64,000 nt of DNA from SIG575 sp045542485 (GTDB lineage: Bacteria > Bacillota > Clostridia > Oscillospirales > Acutalibacteraceae), in assembly GCA_045542485.1 (NCBI GenBank), contig JAZQLC010000051.1:1-64000 (forward strand), given 5' to 3'. The position numbers and the translations under genes are program-made. Below are positions 50,211 through 58,107 of this stretch, in pieces (position 1 is the stretch's first letter; each line of letters starts with the position of its first letter). The notes beneath the pieces are model-generated. The model was not told the DNA's origin, made no database searches, and was given only the letters and a program-made list of their open reading frames with translations.

Positions 50211-51845
50211 TTGGACGAAAACAAAGAAAAGAATCTGCCCGGGGAAGAAGCACAGGACACTCTTTCTGAGCAGGAAAAAGAAAAAGTCAAAGAAATTCTC
50301 AAAGGTCTTGAAGAAACTGAGGAAGAAACAGTTTCTACCGACTGGGACGGTCTCGCTCAGCTCGGCGACATAGCATCTCTTGAAGAAGATGATGCTGATA
50401 AATACTATGACGAGGATGAAGACGAAGACTACGACGACGAAGACTACGACGATGACGACGATGACGACGATGATGACGATGATGACGATGACTTCGACGA
50501 CGAAATAGACGAAGACGAAGAAGTTGACGAAGATGCACTGTGTCAGAAATGCGGTAAAAGAAAGCGCTTCACTCTTCTCGACGAGGACTATCCCTACTGT
50601 AAGTCCTGCCGTGAAAAAATGAAGAAAACACGAATGAACGGTTGGGGAGTTTTCTACTTTATCGTTTATCTGTTCGTTGCTCTTATTATGCTTCTCTTCG
50701 GCTCACTGTTTATCACAATTTCTGCTCCCGTAATCAAGGGCGATATGTATATGGCGAAAAAGCAGTACCAGTCAGCAATTTCCTGCTATGAAGAGGCACT
50801 CGCCGCAGTTGATTCTCTCAATCAGTCTGCAGGTGTTCAGGCAGCACTTTTTGATGCAGGTAATGCAACATATGCAAAGCTTGTTGAGGCTTATAACAAA
50901 GCAGGTTCGCCCACATATGCTCAGAATTATTATTCTGCTCTTGAGCAGTCAGGTGCTCTGGATAAGGCAAGATATAAAGAAACAAAAGCATATTATGAAA
51001 CCTTTGAAAAGATGATGGACACTTATTCTGCACTCAGCACAAAGTATATTGATAAAATAAATACTCTCTATGCTGCTGAGAAGAAGTCAGATGTCAGTGC
51101 TGTCAAGAAAGAACTTGCTGAGCTTGAGAAGCTTAAGAAAGACAAGAAGTATGACAAGTATATGGTGGCATACTTCCAGAATATGTTCTGTATCGTCACA
51201 GAAAACTCTGACGATGAGGCTATAAAGTATCTTGAAGAAATCAGGTCAGGCGGCAGAACTTACGAATTCATTTATTTAGTTGAGCTTTGTACACTCTACA
51301 TTGAAAAAGGTGAGTACGAAAAAGCAGAGGCTATCTGCCGTGAATCACTTGAGGCTTCTCCTGAAAATCTTGGTGTTTATCAGTATCTGATGATTTCAAA
51401 GAGAAGACAGGGCGATTATAAAGGCGCTCTTGCGATTGCAAAGGAAGCTGAAAAGGCTGAAGCGGGTATGCATGTTCCCGAGGGTTACGAAAGCGCTATG
51501 CACTACTCAATTCCCATGGAACAGGCTATCGTTTATGCTCTTATGGGCGAAGAGGAAAAAGCTCTCGCAGCAATTGATAAGTCTTTCGAGCTCGGCAACT
51601 CTAACGAAAACCTTAACATTCTGATTCTTCTCCACTATCTCTACCATGTAAAGGGAACTGAACCCGTAGAAAACGAAGACGGAAAAGTTTACGACAGTGT
51701 TGACGAAATGTATGACCAGGGTCTTGCGACGATTTCTTACTACGGTGCATATTATGGCCTTAAAGTTACTGACAACATTCAGGCAATTATGGACGGTAAA
51801 AAATCACTTGAAGATGTATTTATAAAAGGGGAGGTTGACTGGTAA
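50211..51845 (+). CDS. Asp-rich zinc-ribbon membrane protein with TPR-like C-terminal domain
   Basis: 544 residues from a TTG at 50211 preceded by AGGAGG. The domain order is an acidic N-terminus (1-105), including 15 consecutive Asp residues (80-94), then a zinc ribbon CQKCGKRK (C111, C114) to CKSC (C130, C133) and one membrane helix (about 144-172). A large outer or lumenal helical domain (174-530) resembles tetratricopeptide repeats, for example KKQYQSAISCYEEALAAV and KGEYEKAEAICRESLEASPENLGVYQYLM. If the N-terminus is inside, the TPR domain is extracellular. The family is not recognised. Its last base is the first of the next start (TAATG), so it heads a coupled cluster. Confidence 0.8.
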   Translation: MDENKEKNLPGEEAQDTLSEQEKEKVKEILKGLEETEEETVSTDWDGLAQLGDIASLEEDDADKYYDEDEDEDYDDEDYDDDDDDDDDDDDDDDFDDEIDEDEEVDEDALCQKCGKRKRFTLLDEDYPYCKSCREKMKKTRMNGWGVFYFIVYLFVALIMLLFGSLFITISAPVIKGDMYMAKKQYQSAISCYEEALAAVDSLNQSAGVQAALFDAGNATYAKLVEAYNKAGSPTYAQNYYSALEQSGALDKARYKETKAYYETFEKMMDTYSALSTKYIDKINTLYAAEKKSDVSAVKKELAELEKLKKDKKYDKYMVAYFQNMFCIVTENSDDEAIKYLEEIRSGGRTYEFIYLVELCTLYIEKGEYEKAEAICRESLEASPENLGVYQYLMISKRRQGDYKGALAIAKEAEKAEAGMHVPEGYESAMHYSIPMEQAIVYALMGEEEKALAAIDKSFELGNSNENLNILILLHYLYHVKGTEPVENEDGKVYDSVDEMYDQGLATISYYGAYYGLKVTDNIQAIMDGKKSLEDVFIKGEVDW

Positions 51846-52363
51846 TGAGAGTTATTAATATAATCGTAAAAATTCTTACTTTCCCCGTTGCTTTCCTGAA
51901 AGGCTTCTGGGAACAGCGCCTCTGTAAGATGATGGGTGCAATTGTAGAAAACAAGAAAATTTTCCAGTGGAATGAAATGGCAGGTCACATTGAACACGAG
52001 CCATTCAGCACAGCAGCAAAAAGCTTCTGGTTCTGCTTCCTTTCAGGCTTTATGGTTTTCCTTATGGGTCTGATTTTCGCAGTGCCCGGAATTCTCGGAT
52101 GTCTTTATCTTGACCTTCCCGTGTCAATTTCAAAGATGTGGTGTATATCTGCACTGGGCGGTGCGGCAGCGTGTTTCTCAAACATCTTCCCCTCAATCGA
52201 AGATGCCCTTATGATGTGGGAAAAATATAAGACAATGAAATTAGGCGCAAGAATTATTCTCGCTCCTGCTGCTGCAATTATGTATGTGGGCGCTTATGCG
52301 GAAACATGGGGAATCACATTCCTTGTAAATCACGCTGCGTACGTACTTATTGCATTCTTATGA
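51845..52363 (+). CDS. unknown multi-pass membrane protein (172 residues)
   Basis: 172 residues. About 60 amphipathic N-terminal residues precede three to four membrane segments (about 60-88, 94-115, 133-150, 155-172). The text FPSIEDALMMWEKYKTMKLGAR separates them. No enzyme motif or known transporter signature is seen. It overlaps the preceding TPR gene stop by one base and is followed after 24 bases by the DUF5058 gene. Confidence 0.75.
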   Translation: MRVINIIVKILTFPVAFLKGFWEQRLCKMMGAIVENKKIFQWNEMAGHIEHEPFSTAAKSFWFCFLSGFMVFLMGLIFAVPGILGCLYLDLPVSISKMWCISALGGAAACFSNIFPSIEDALMMWEKYKTMKLGARIILAPAAAIMYVGAYAETWGITFLVNHAAYVLIAFL

Positions 52364-52387
52364 TAAAATAAAAACGAGGTGTAAAAA

Positions 52388-53269
52388 ATGGATTTTAAAT
52401 CAGACGGCCTTATGTTTCTGATTGCTGCTGCAGTTATCGTATTCGTAATTGCCGAGTCCGTGTTCTTTATCGTCAAGTCATGGAAACGCGCTAAAGAACT
52501 TGGTATTTCAGAAAGCACACTTAAAAGCACAGTTTCTTCAAGTGCACTTTTCACAGTAGCTCCTGCAATTTCAATTCTTGCAACGGTTTTCGTTCTTGCA
52601 AATGCTCTCGGTATTGTTCTTCCGTGGATAAGACTTTCCGTTATCGGTAACCTTGCATATGAAACAACTGCTGCACAGACAACTCTTGACTTCTGGGGTA
52701 TTTCTCTTAACAAAGCAGTTGAAGACCCTCAGCAGTTTGCAACAATCGCAGTTGCTATGACAGTGGGCAGTATCGCACCCCTTCTTATGATTCCTTTCCT
52801 TTGCAAATTCCTTCAGAAGAAGGTTGGTAATGCAATCAACAAGGACGAAGAGAAAAAGGCTGAGTCAGGCGATAAAAAAACAAGTCTCGGCGATGTTATT
52901 TCAGCATCAGCCTTTATCGGTATTGTTTCAGCTTTCGTTGCCCGTGAAATCAACGGTATGACAACAGCAACCAAAAACGCAGTTGACGAATTGGGTAACA
53001 ACCTTCTTGACAGTGCAGGTCAGGTAATCAAAATCAAGACTATCACAGGCTCAGCAGGTGCAGTTTCAATTATGGTGCTTGTCTGCTCAATGCTCTTTAT
53101 GACAATTCTTACACTTGTCTGCAAAAAGTTCAGACTCACAAAGCTTGAACCCTTCATTATGCCTATTGCAATGTTTGCGGCTATGGGTATGGCAATTCTC
53201 TTTATGAATGTTCTTCCTGAAACAATCACAGGTCTTACCTGGTACGAAATCGGTTCGGAGGTGAAGTAA
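52388..53269 (+). CDS. DUF5058-family membrane protein
   Basis: 293 residues with about seven to eight membrane segments. The N-terminal pattern (AESVFFIVKSWKRAKELGISESTLKSTVSSSALFTVAPAISIL, then LPWIRLSVIGNLAYE) matches my memory of the DUF5058 family. The function of the family is not known to me. A charged loop NKDEEKKAESGDKKTS lies in the middle. It is 1 base before the next membrane gene, indicating a fixed pair, possibly two subunits of one transporter or channel. Confidence 0.8.
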   Translation: MDFKSDGLMFLIAAAVIVFVIAESVFFIVKSWKRAKELGISESTLKSTVSSSALFTVAPAISILATVFVLANALGIVLPWIRLSVIGNLAYETTAAQTTLDFWGISLNKAVEDPQQFATIAVAMTVGSIAPLLMIPFLCKFLQKKVGNAINKDEEKKAESGDKKTSLGDVISASAFIGIVSAFVAREINGMTTATKNAVDELGNNLLDSAGQVIKIKTITGSAGAVSIMVLVCSMLFMTILTLVCKKFRLTKLEPFIMPIAMFAAMGMAILFMNVLPETITGLTWYEIGSEVK

Positions 53270-53270
53270 A

Positions 53271-53954
53271 ATGTCTAAAGCAAAATATGTAAATCCCAGT
53301 GAAAAGGATTATTTTGACAAAGTTCACAGATGGGGTATTATGTGGACAATCGGAGCAATCCTTATGCTTCTTTCAATCCCCGTTCTTATTTGCATCAAAC
53401 TTGATGTGCTGCCTCAGCTTGACGCTCTCAAGCAGGTTCTTCCTCAGCTTATGACACTTTACTGGCTGACTGCAATTGCAGAGGTTATCGCATATGTTCC
53501 TATGCTCGGTGCCGGTGGTACATACCTTTCATTCGTAACAGGTAACATTTCAAACCTTAAGCTTCCCGTCGGCCTTAACGCTATGAATAGCGCAAAGGTA
53601 AAAGCAAATACTGAAGAGGGCGAAGTTATTGCTACAATCGCAATCGGCGTATCGGCTATTGTTACAACAGTTATTATTGCTGTGGGTGTTGTTGTTTTCT
53701 CACTTTTCATCGGTCCCGAGGTTCTTCAGGCACCCTCAATAAAACCCGCATTTGACTTTGTTCTTCCCGCACTCTTCGGTGCTCTTGCAGCAAGTTACTT
53801 CGAAAAATACTGGAAGCTTGTTATTGCTCCCGTAATTGTTGGTGTGATTGTTCTTATCTTCTCACCTTCAATGGGTGTAGGCACACTTATGTTCATCACA
53901 ATCGTTGCAGCACTTGCAGCAGGTTTCGGTATGTACAAACTCAAATGGATCTGA
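53271..53954 (+). CDS. unknown multi-pass membrane partner of the DUF5058 protein
   Basis: 227 residues with five to six membrane segments. The conserved-looking central loop LGAGGTYLSFVTGNISNLKLPVGLNAMNSAKV is Gly-rich and polar, as in substrate-binding loops of transport proteins. Its N-terminus is cytoplasmic-like and charged. It abuts the DUF5058 gene and is followed 13 bases later by rpe. I do not recognise the family. Confidence 0.75.
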   Translation: MSKAKYVNPSEKDYFDKVHRWGIMWTIGAILMLLSIPVLICIKLDVLPQLDALKQVLPQLMTLYWLTAIAEVIAYVPMLGAGGTYLSFVTGNISNLKLPVGLNAMNSAKVKANTEEGEVIATIAIGVSAIVTTVIIAVGVVVFSLFIGPEVLQAPSIKPAFDFVLPALFGALAASYFEKYWKLVIAPVIVGVIVLIFSPSMGVGTLMFITIVAALAAGFGMYKLKWI

Positions 53955-53967
53955 GGACTGAGAAATA

Positions 53968-54627
53968 ATGATTAAAATTTCACCCTCAATGCTTTCCTGC
54001 GATTTTTCAAGAATCGGGGAGGAAGCAGAAAGTATCGCAAGGGCAGGGGCAGATATGCTCCACCTTGATGTGATGGACGGACATTTTGTGCCGAACATCA
54101 CATTCGGTGCACCTGTAATCAAGTCAATCAGAAACAGCTCGGACATCGTTTTCGATGTGCATCTTATGATTTCAGAGCCTTTGAAATATGCAGAGGATTT
54201 TGCAAAAGCAGGTGCAGACATTATCACTTTCCACGCAGAAAGTGACAGTGATATCGGCGAAACAATCAGAAAAATCAAATCACTTTCCTGTAAGGTGGGT
54301 CTCAGCGTTAAACCGAAAACTCCCGTCGAGGAAATTTTCCCTTATCTTGATGAAGTGGATATGGTGCTCATTATGACAGTTGAGCCCGGCTTCGGTGGTC
54401 AGAGCTTTATGAGTGATATGACGGACAAAATCGTGTCTCTTAAAAACGAGCTTCAGAGAATCGGAAAAAGTCTCGATATTCAGGTTGACGGTGGCATAAA
54501 CGACGAAACAATTGCTGTGGCTTCAGAGGCGGGAGCAAATGTTTTCGTTGCAGGAAGTGCAGTTTTCGGTAGGGAGAGCTACGAAGAGGCGATTTCATCT
54601 CTTCGCAGAAATGCCGAAATTCACTGA
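53968..54627 (+). CDS. rpe: ribulose-phosphate 3-epimerase
   Basis: 219 residues, normal length. The TIM-barrel signature appears as ISPSMLSCDFSRIGEEAESIARAGADMLHLDVMDGHFVPNITFGAPV, with VHLMI, MTVEPGFGGQSFM and VDGGIN. It interconverts ribulose-5-phosphate and xylulose-5-phosphate in the pentose phosphate pathway. It also has a possible link to the pentitol-phosphate chemistry of the tarI-tarJ genes nearby. Its last 33 bases overlap the 3' end of the convergent mecA. Confidence 0.96.
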   Translation: MIKISPSMLSCDFSRIGEEAESIARAGADMLHLDVMDGHFVPNITFGAPVIKSIRNSSDIVFDVHLMISEPLKYAEDFAKAGADIITFHAESDSDIGETIRKIKSLSCKVGLSVKPKTPVEEIFPYLDEVDMVLIMTVEPGFGGQSFMSDMTDKIVSLKNELQRIGKSLDIQVDGGINDETIAVASEAGANVFVAGSAVFGRESYEEAISSLRRNAEIH

Positions 54628-55137
54628 TTTCAGATCCCAATGCTCTTTAGTTATCTCTGCTGCGAGTTTACCCTCGCGGCAGGGATGAGAATATTCTCTG
54701 AAACAGATTTCTGTTTTGGCATATTCGTCAGACGGTATAATAAAACGGAATTTACCTGATCCGTCTGAATATAAATCTCCGAGAGGGAAATCCTCTTTCA
54801 TAGAGGAAAAAAGGTCGATAACATTATCTATTGAATCGAATTCATAAACCTTTTCTTTTTTCGGAGTAACCTTTTTGCTTTTATTTTTCTCACTGTTTAT
54901 GGTGAAGAAAATCACACATCCGCCGTGGCTGAGCGGCATAGTTTCAATGGTCATACTGCTTGAAATATCAATATCTCTTTTCAGCTCATTTCTGGCTTTG
55001 TCAAGCAAAGTCCATATAACACGGCGTGTTTCTATGTTTGAATAGTCCATATTTTCGTATGTAATATCAAGCTCCAGCATATCTTTTTCTGTCAGCTCAA
55101 TTATTATTTTGGACACATTAGGTGAATTTATTTTCAT
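54595..55137 (-). CDS. mecA: MecA-type adaptor protein
   Basis: 180 residues from the ATG at 55137, preceded by GAGGTG; a longer upstream reading frame lacks this ribosome site and is not used. It has the two-domain organisation of MecA: an N-terminal substrate-recognising domain (KIIIELTEKDMLELDITYENMDYSNIETRRVIWTLLDKA) and a C-terminal ClpC-binding-type domain (VYEFDSIDNVIDLFSSM). These are joined by a Lys-rich linker. MecA hands ComK, Spo0A-P and other targets to ClpCP in Bacillus. It is shorter than B. subtilis MecA (218 residues). Confidence 0.82.
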   Translation of the reverse strand: MKINSPNVSKIIIELTEKDMLELDITYENMDYSNIETRRVIWTLLDKARNELKRDIDISSSMTIETMPLSHGGCVIFFTINSEKNKSKKVTPKKEKVYEFDSIDNVIDLFSSMKEDFPLGDLYSDGSGKFRFIIPSDEYAKTEICFREYSHPCREGKLAAEITKEHWDLKSVNFGISAKR

Positions 55138-55162
55138 ATCCGGCACCTCGCTTCTTAATATT

Positions 55163-55191
55163 ATAATATACTCAGGACGCGCAGTGTGCAA
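55163..55191 (-). promoter_or_regulatory. sigma-A promoter of mecA
   Basis: On the minus strand TTGCAC (55186-55191) and TATTAT (55163-55168) are 17 bases apart, about 25 bases upstream of the ATG. Confidence 0.6.
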
Positions 55192-55220
55192 TGCAAAATT
55201 TTTTCCAAGGAGGGATAATC

Positions 55221-55463
55221 GTGGCAAAGAAAAATGATAAGGCTCCGCCCTTAAGTCAGAACAGAAGAAGTTTTTATGATTTCCGTAAGGATTATCCCGG
55301 CTCGGCTTACGCTCGTATGCGCGAGAATTCTTCAAACGAAATCTATGATACAAAAGGAAAAATAAAACTTGCCCTCAAAATTCTCGGGGTAGTGCTTTTG
55401 TTTTTACTTGCGTATTTTGTAACATATATGCTTCTGGAAATTTCACATCAACCGATAGGATGA
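55221..55463 (+). CDS. small single-pass membrane protein of unknown function
   Basis: 80 residues from a GTG at 55221, chosen for the AAGGAGGG 8 bases upstream; an in-frame ATG at 55191 has no such site. A charged N-terminal half (AKKNDKAPPLSQNRRSFYDFRKDYPGSAYARMREN) precedes one membrane helix (about 50-72). No known family. It is 6 bases before the GH13 gene. Confidence 0.65.
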   Translation: MAKKNDKAPPLSQNRRSFYDFRKDYPGSAYARMRENSSNEIYDTKGKIKLALKILGVVLLFLLAYFVTYMLLEISHQPIG

Positions 55464-55469
55464 TTTAAT

Positions 55470-57332
55470 TTGTATATACCGTATAATTCAAGAAAAGATT
55501 ACCACAAGAGCCGTTTCGGTGCAGTAGAAGAGGGAAGCGAAATCGTTTTCCGTATCGTTATGCCCCGGAACTTTTCTGTCAGATATGCCTATCTTGCCGT
55601 AAAGGAAGAGTTCAGTCAGGAAAAGAAGCTGATACCTATGCAGTGGGAATGTATGCAGGGTGAAAGCGAGGAATGGTGGAGAGCAGAGTTCACTCCGACT
55701 GAGAAAGGACTCTATTTTTATCATTTTGAATATGACACTCCATTCGGCAGGGGTGTCATTCTTCTTCACAAGGACGGCTGCGGAATGCTTAATTCAGGCG
55801 GCAAAGACTGGCAGCTTACTGTTTATGAAAAAGGCTTTACTGCCCCTGACAAATTCAAGGGCGGCATAATTTATCAGATATTCCCTGATAGATTTGCTTT
55901 TTCGGGGAAAGATAAGAAAGATATTCCCTCTTACAGAGTGCTTCGTACGGATAGGGAAAACGAGCCTTACTGGAAGCCTGACGAAAACGGAATAACTCTT
56001 AATAATGACTTCTTCGGCGGTGACCTTGAGGGAATCAGGCAGAAGCTTGACTATCTTCAGGAGCTGGGAGTCAGCTGTATTTATCTTAATCCCATATTTA
56101 AAGCCCATTCCAATCACCGTTACGACACGGGTGATTATCTTTCCATTGACCCCTTGCTCGGCGACGAAAAGGATTTTGAAAGGTTATGCCGTGACGCAAA
56201 GAAAAAGGGGATTTCCATAATCCTCGACGGTGTTTTCAGTCACACGGGCGACGACAGTGTTTATTTCAACAGATATTCCTCCTATCCCTCGACGGGTGCC
56301 TATCAGTCAAAGGAATCCCCTTACTATAATTGGTATAAATTCAGAAATTTCCCTGATGATTATGAAAGCTGGTGGGGAATTAATATTCTTCCCGAGGTAA
56401 CAGAGGAGAATGAGGATTTCCTTGAGTTCATAACAGGCGAAAAAGGAGTTCTTCGTAAATGGATGAGGAAAGGCGCAGACGGATGGAGGCTTGATGTTGC
56501 AGATGAGCTTCCAGATGTTTTCCTTGACAGACTCAGAGAAGCGGTGAAAGCCGAAAAAGAAGACGCTCTCGTTCTGGGCGAAGTGTGGGAAGACGCGTCA
56601 AACAAGGTAAGTTACAGTGTCAGAAGAAGATATCTTCTCGGCAGACAGCTTGACAGCGTTATGAACTATCCTTTTGCCGACGCAATAATCAGATTTGCAA
56701 GAAACGGTGAAACAGAAAATTTCAGCGAAACTGTTATGAGTATCCTTGAAAATTACCCCAAAACAGTTACAGACGCGCTGATGAATCACATCGGCTCTCA
56801 CGATACTATGAGAATTATAAATGCCCTTGCAGGTGAGAGTCTCGGAAACAAGCCAAGGTCCTGGCAGTCGGGAAAGAAGCTGAGTCCCGAAAATTATGAG
56901 AGAGGTATACGCCTTGTGAAACTTGCGTCTGTACTGCAGTTTACTCTTCCCGGTATTCCGTCGATATATTACGGTGACGAAATTGGTATGCAGGGCTATG
57001 CGGACCCGTTTAACAGAGGCTGTTTTATTGAGGAGCACGCAGAAAAAACACTTCTCTCCCATTACAGAAAACTCGGCGCAATCAGAAGAAATAACTCCTG
57101 CTTCAAGGAGGGCAGTTTCAGGTTTATAAGCTGTGAAAGAGCGTGTGTTGCTTTTGTCAGAGAGGATGAAAGTGAGTCTGTTCTTGTGATAGCCAACAGA
57201 AACGAAACCGATATTGAATACTATCTCCACGATGAATGGCACTCAGCAGAAGTGATTCTGGGTGACGCAGAGTGTTCTTATTTCATAAAAGTACCGGCTA
57301 TGAGTGCCGTGATTTTAAGAAAATCACATTGA
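55470..57332 (+). CDS. GH13 alpha-glycosidase (neopullulanase/cyclomaltodextrinase-like)
   Basis: 620 residues from a TTG at 55470, with AGGATGA about 8 bases upstream. An N-terminal beta domain (1-120) precedes a (beta/alpha)8 barrel: IYQIFPDRFAFSG, YDTGDYLSIDPLLG, ILDGVFSHTGDDS, catalytic nucleophile in DGWRLDVADEL, acid/base in VLGEVWEDAS, transition-state Asp in NHIGSHDTMRI. It hydrolyses alpha-1,4 and possibly 1,6 glucans. There is no signal peptide, so intracellular action on maltodextrin or glycogen products is likely. Its stop codon overlaps the promoter of tarI. Confidence 0.93.
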   Translation: MYIPYNSRKDYHKSRFGAVEEGSEIVFRIVMPRNFSVRYAYLAVKEEFSQEKKLIPMQWECMQGESEEWWRAEFTPTEKGLYFYHFEYDTPFGRGVILLHKDGCGMLNSGGKDWQLTVYEKGFTAPDKFKGGIIYQIFPDRFAFSGKDKKDIPSYRVLRTDRENEPYWKPDENGITLNNDFFGGDLEGIRQKLDYLQELGVSCIYLNPIFKAHSNHRYDTGDYLSIDPLLGDEKDFERLCRDAKKKGISIILDGVFSHTGDDSVYFNRYSSYPSTGAYQSKESPYYNWYKFRNFPDDYESWWGINILPEVTEENEDFLEFITGEKGVLRKWMRKGADGWRLDVADELPDVFLDRLREAVKAEKEDALVLGEVWEDASNKVSYSVRRRYLLGRQLDSVMNYPFADAIIRFARNGETENFSETVMSILENYPKTVTDALMNHIGSHDTMRIINALAGESLGNKPRSWQSGKKLSPENYERGIRLVKLASVLQFTLPGIPSIYYGDEIGMQGYADPFNRGCFIEEHAEKTLLSHYRKLGAIRRNNSCFKEGSFRFISCERACVAFVREDESESVLVIANRNETDIEYYLHDEWHSAEVILGDAECSYFIKVPAMSAVILRKSH

Positions 57333-57357
57333 CAGAAAGTGTCAATTAGTGTATAAT
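57328..57357 (+). promoter_or_regulatory. consensus sigma-A promoter of the tarI-dnaA-maf unit with palindrome over the -35
   Basis: TTGACA (57329-57334) and TATAAT (57352-57357), both perfect consensus, are separated by 17 bases. ATTGACA (57328-57334) and TGTCAAT (57340-57346) form a 7-bp inverted repeat with a 5-base spacer covering the -35, a natural operator position. The regulator is unknown. Confidence 0.85.
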
Positions 57358-57393
57358 TATTTTCCCTAATTTCAGCAGAAAGGATTTGATTGA

Positions 57394-58101
57394 ATGAATA
57401 TTGCAGTAATTCTTGCAGGTGGCACGGGAAGCCGTATGGGAATGGTTGACAGACCCAAGCAGTTTATTGAAATTTACGGTAAGCCCGTAGTTATCCACAC
57501 AATAGAGGCTTTTGAAATCAACGAAAACATTGATGCAATATGCGTCATCTGCACGAAAGAATGGCAGGAAGACCTTTCTATCTGGATTAAGGAATATGAT
57601 ATCCGTAAGGTTCGCTGGATAGGTAACGCGGGTAAGACAAGGCAGGAATCATCGCTCAATGCCCTTGAGGCAATCGGCGGTGAGGCGAAGGACGATGACA
57701 TTATCGTTATCCACGACTCTGCCCGTCCGCTTGTTTCACAGCGAATCATCAACGAAAACATTGAAAAAGTGAAGCAGTACGGTGCTTGTGACACTGTAAT
57801 TCCTGCTCAGGACACCATCATCCGTTCAGTTGACGCAGAGTATCTTGAGTCAATCCCTGCAAGGCGTGAGCTTTATCTGGGTCAGACTCCCCAGTCTTTC
57901 ACATATAAAATTGTGAGAAAGGCTTATGACGATTATTTTGCTCTGCCCGAAAATGAACGCCCCGTTATGACTGATGACTGCGGACTTGTTCTTGCAAGTG
58001 GTGTGAAAATCGGTATGGCTATGGGCGATAAGCTGAATATGAAGATGACAACAATGGAGGACCTGCTTCTCATCAAGTCAATTGTCAGAACGTCGAGGTG
58101 A
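57394..58101 (+). CDS. tarI: cytidylyltransferase, probably ribitol-5-phosphate type (TarI/IspD family)
   Basis: 235 residues. The nucleotidyltransferase signature is VILAGGTGSRMGMVDRPKQFIEIYGKPVVIHTIEAF, with DDIIVIHDSARPLV and YLGQTPQSFTYKIV. IspD and TarI share this fold. The next gene encodes a TarJ-like reductase and the third a CDP-alditol transferase, so production of CDP-ribitol for wall teichoic acid is the more likely job; IspD is the alternative. It is the first gene behind the consensus promoter. Confidence 0.85.
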   Translation: MNIAVILAGGTGSRMGMVDRPKQFIEIYGKPVVIHTIEAFEINENIDAICVICTKEWQEDLSIWIKEYDIRKVRWIGNAGKTRQESSLNALEAIGGEAKDDDIIVIHDSARPLVSQRIINENIEKVKQYGACDTVIPAQDTIIRSVDAEYLESIPARRELYLGQTPQSFTYKIVRKAYDDYFALPENERPVMTDDCGLVLASGVKIGMAMGDKLNMKMTTMEDLLLIKSIVRTSR

Positions 58102-58107
58102 CAAAAG

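Noticed and set aside
50335..50538. Minus-strand His/Arg-rich frame opposite the Asp tract
   Set aside because: It is simply the complement of GAC/GAT codons and has no ribosome site or promoter.
54595..55353. Longer mecA reading frame starting at 55353
   Set aside because: The extra 72 residues are antisense to the small membrane gene, cross the mecA promoter and have no ribosome site; ATG 55137 follows GAGGTG.
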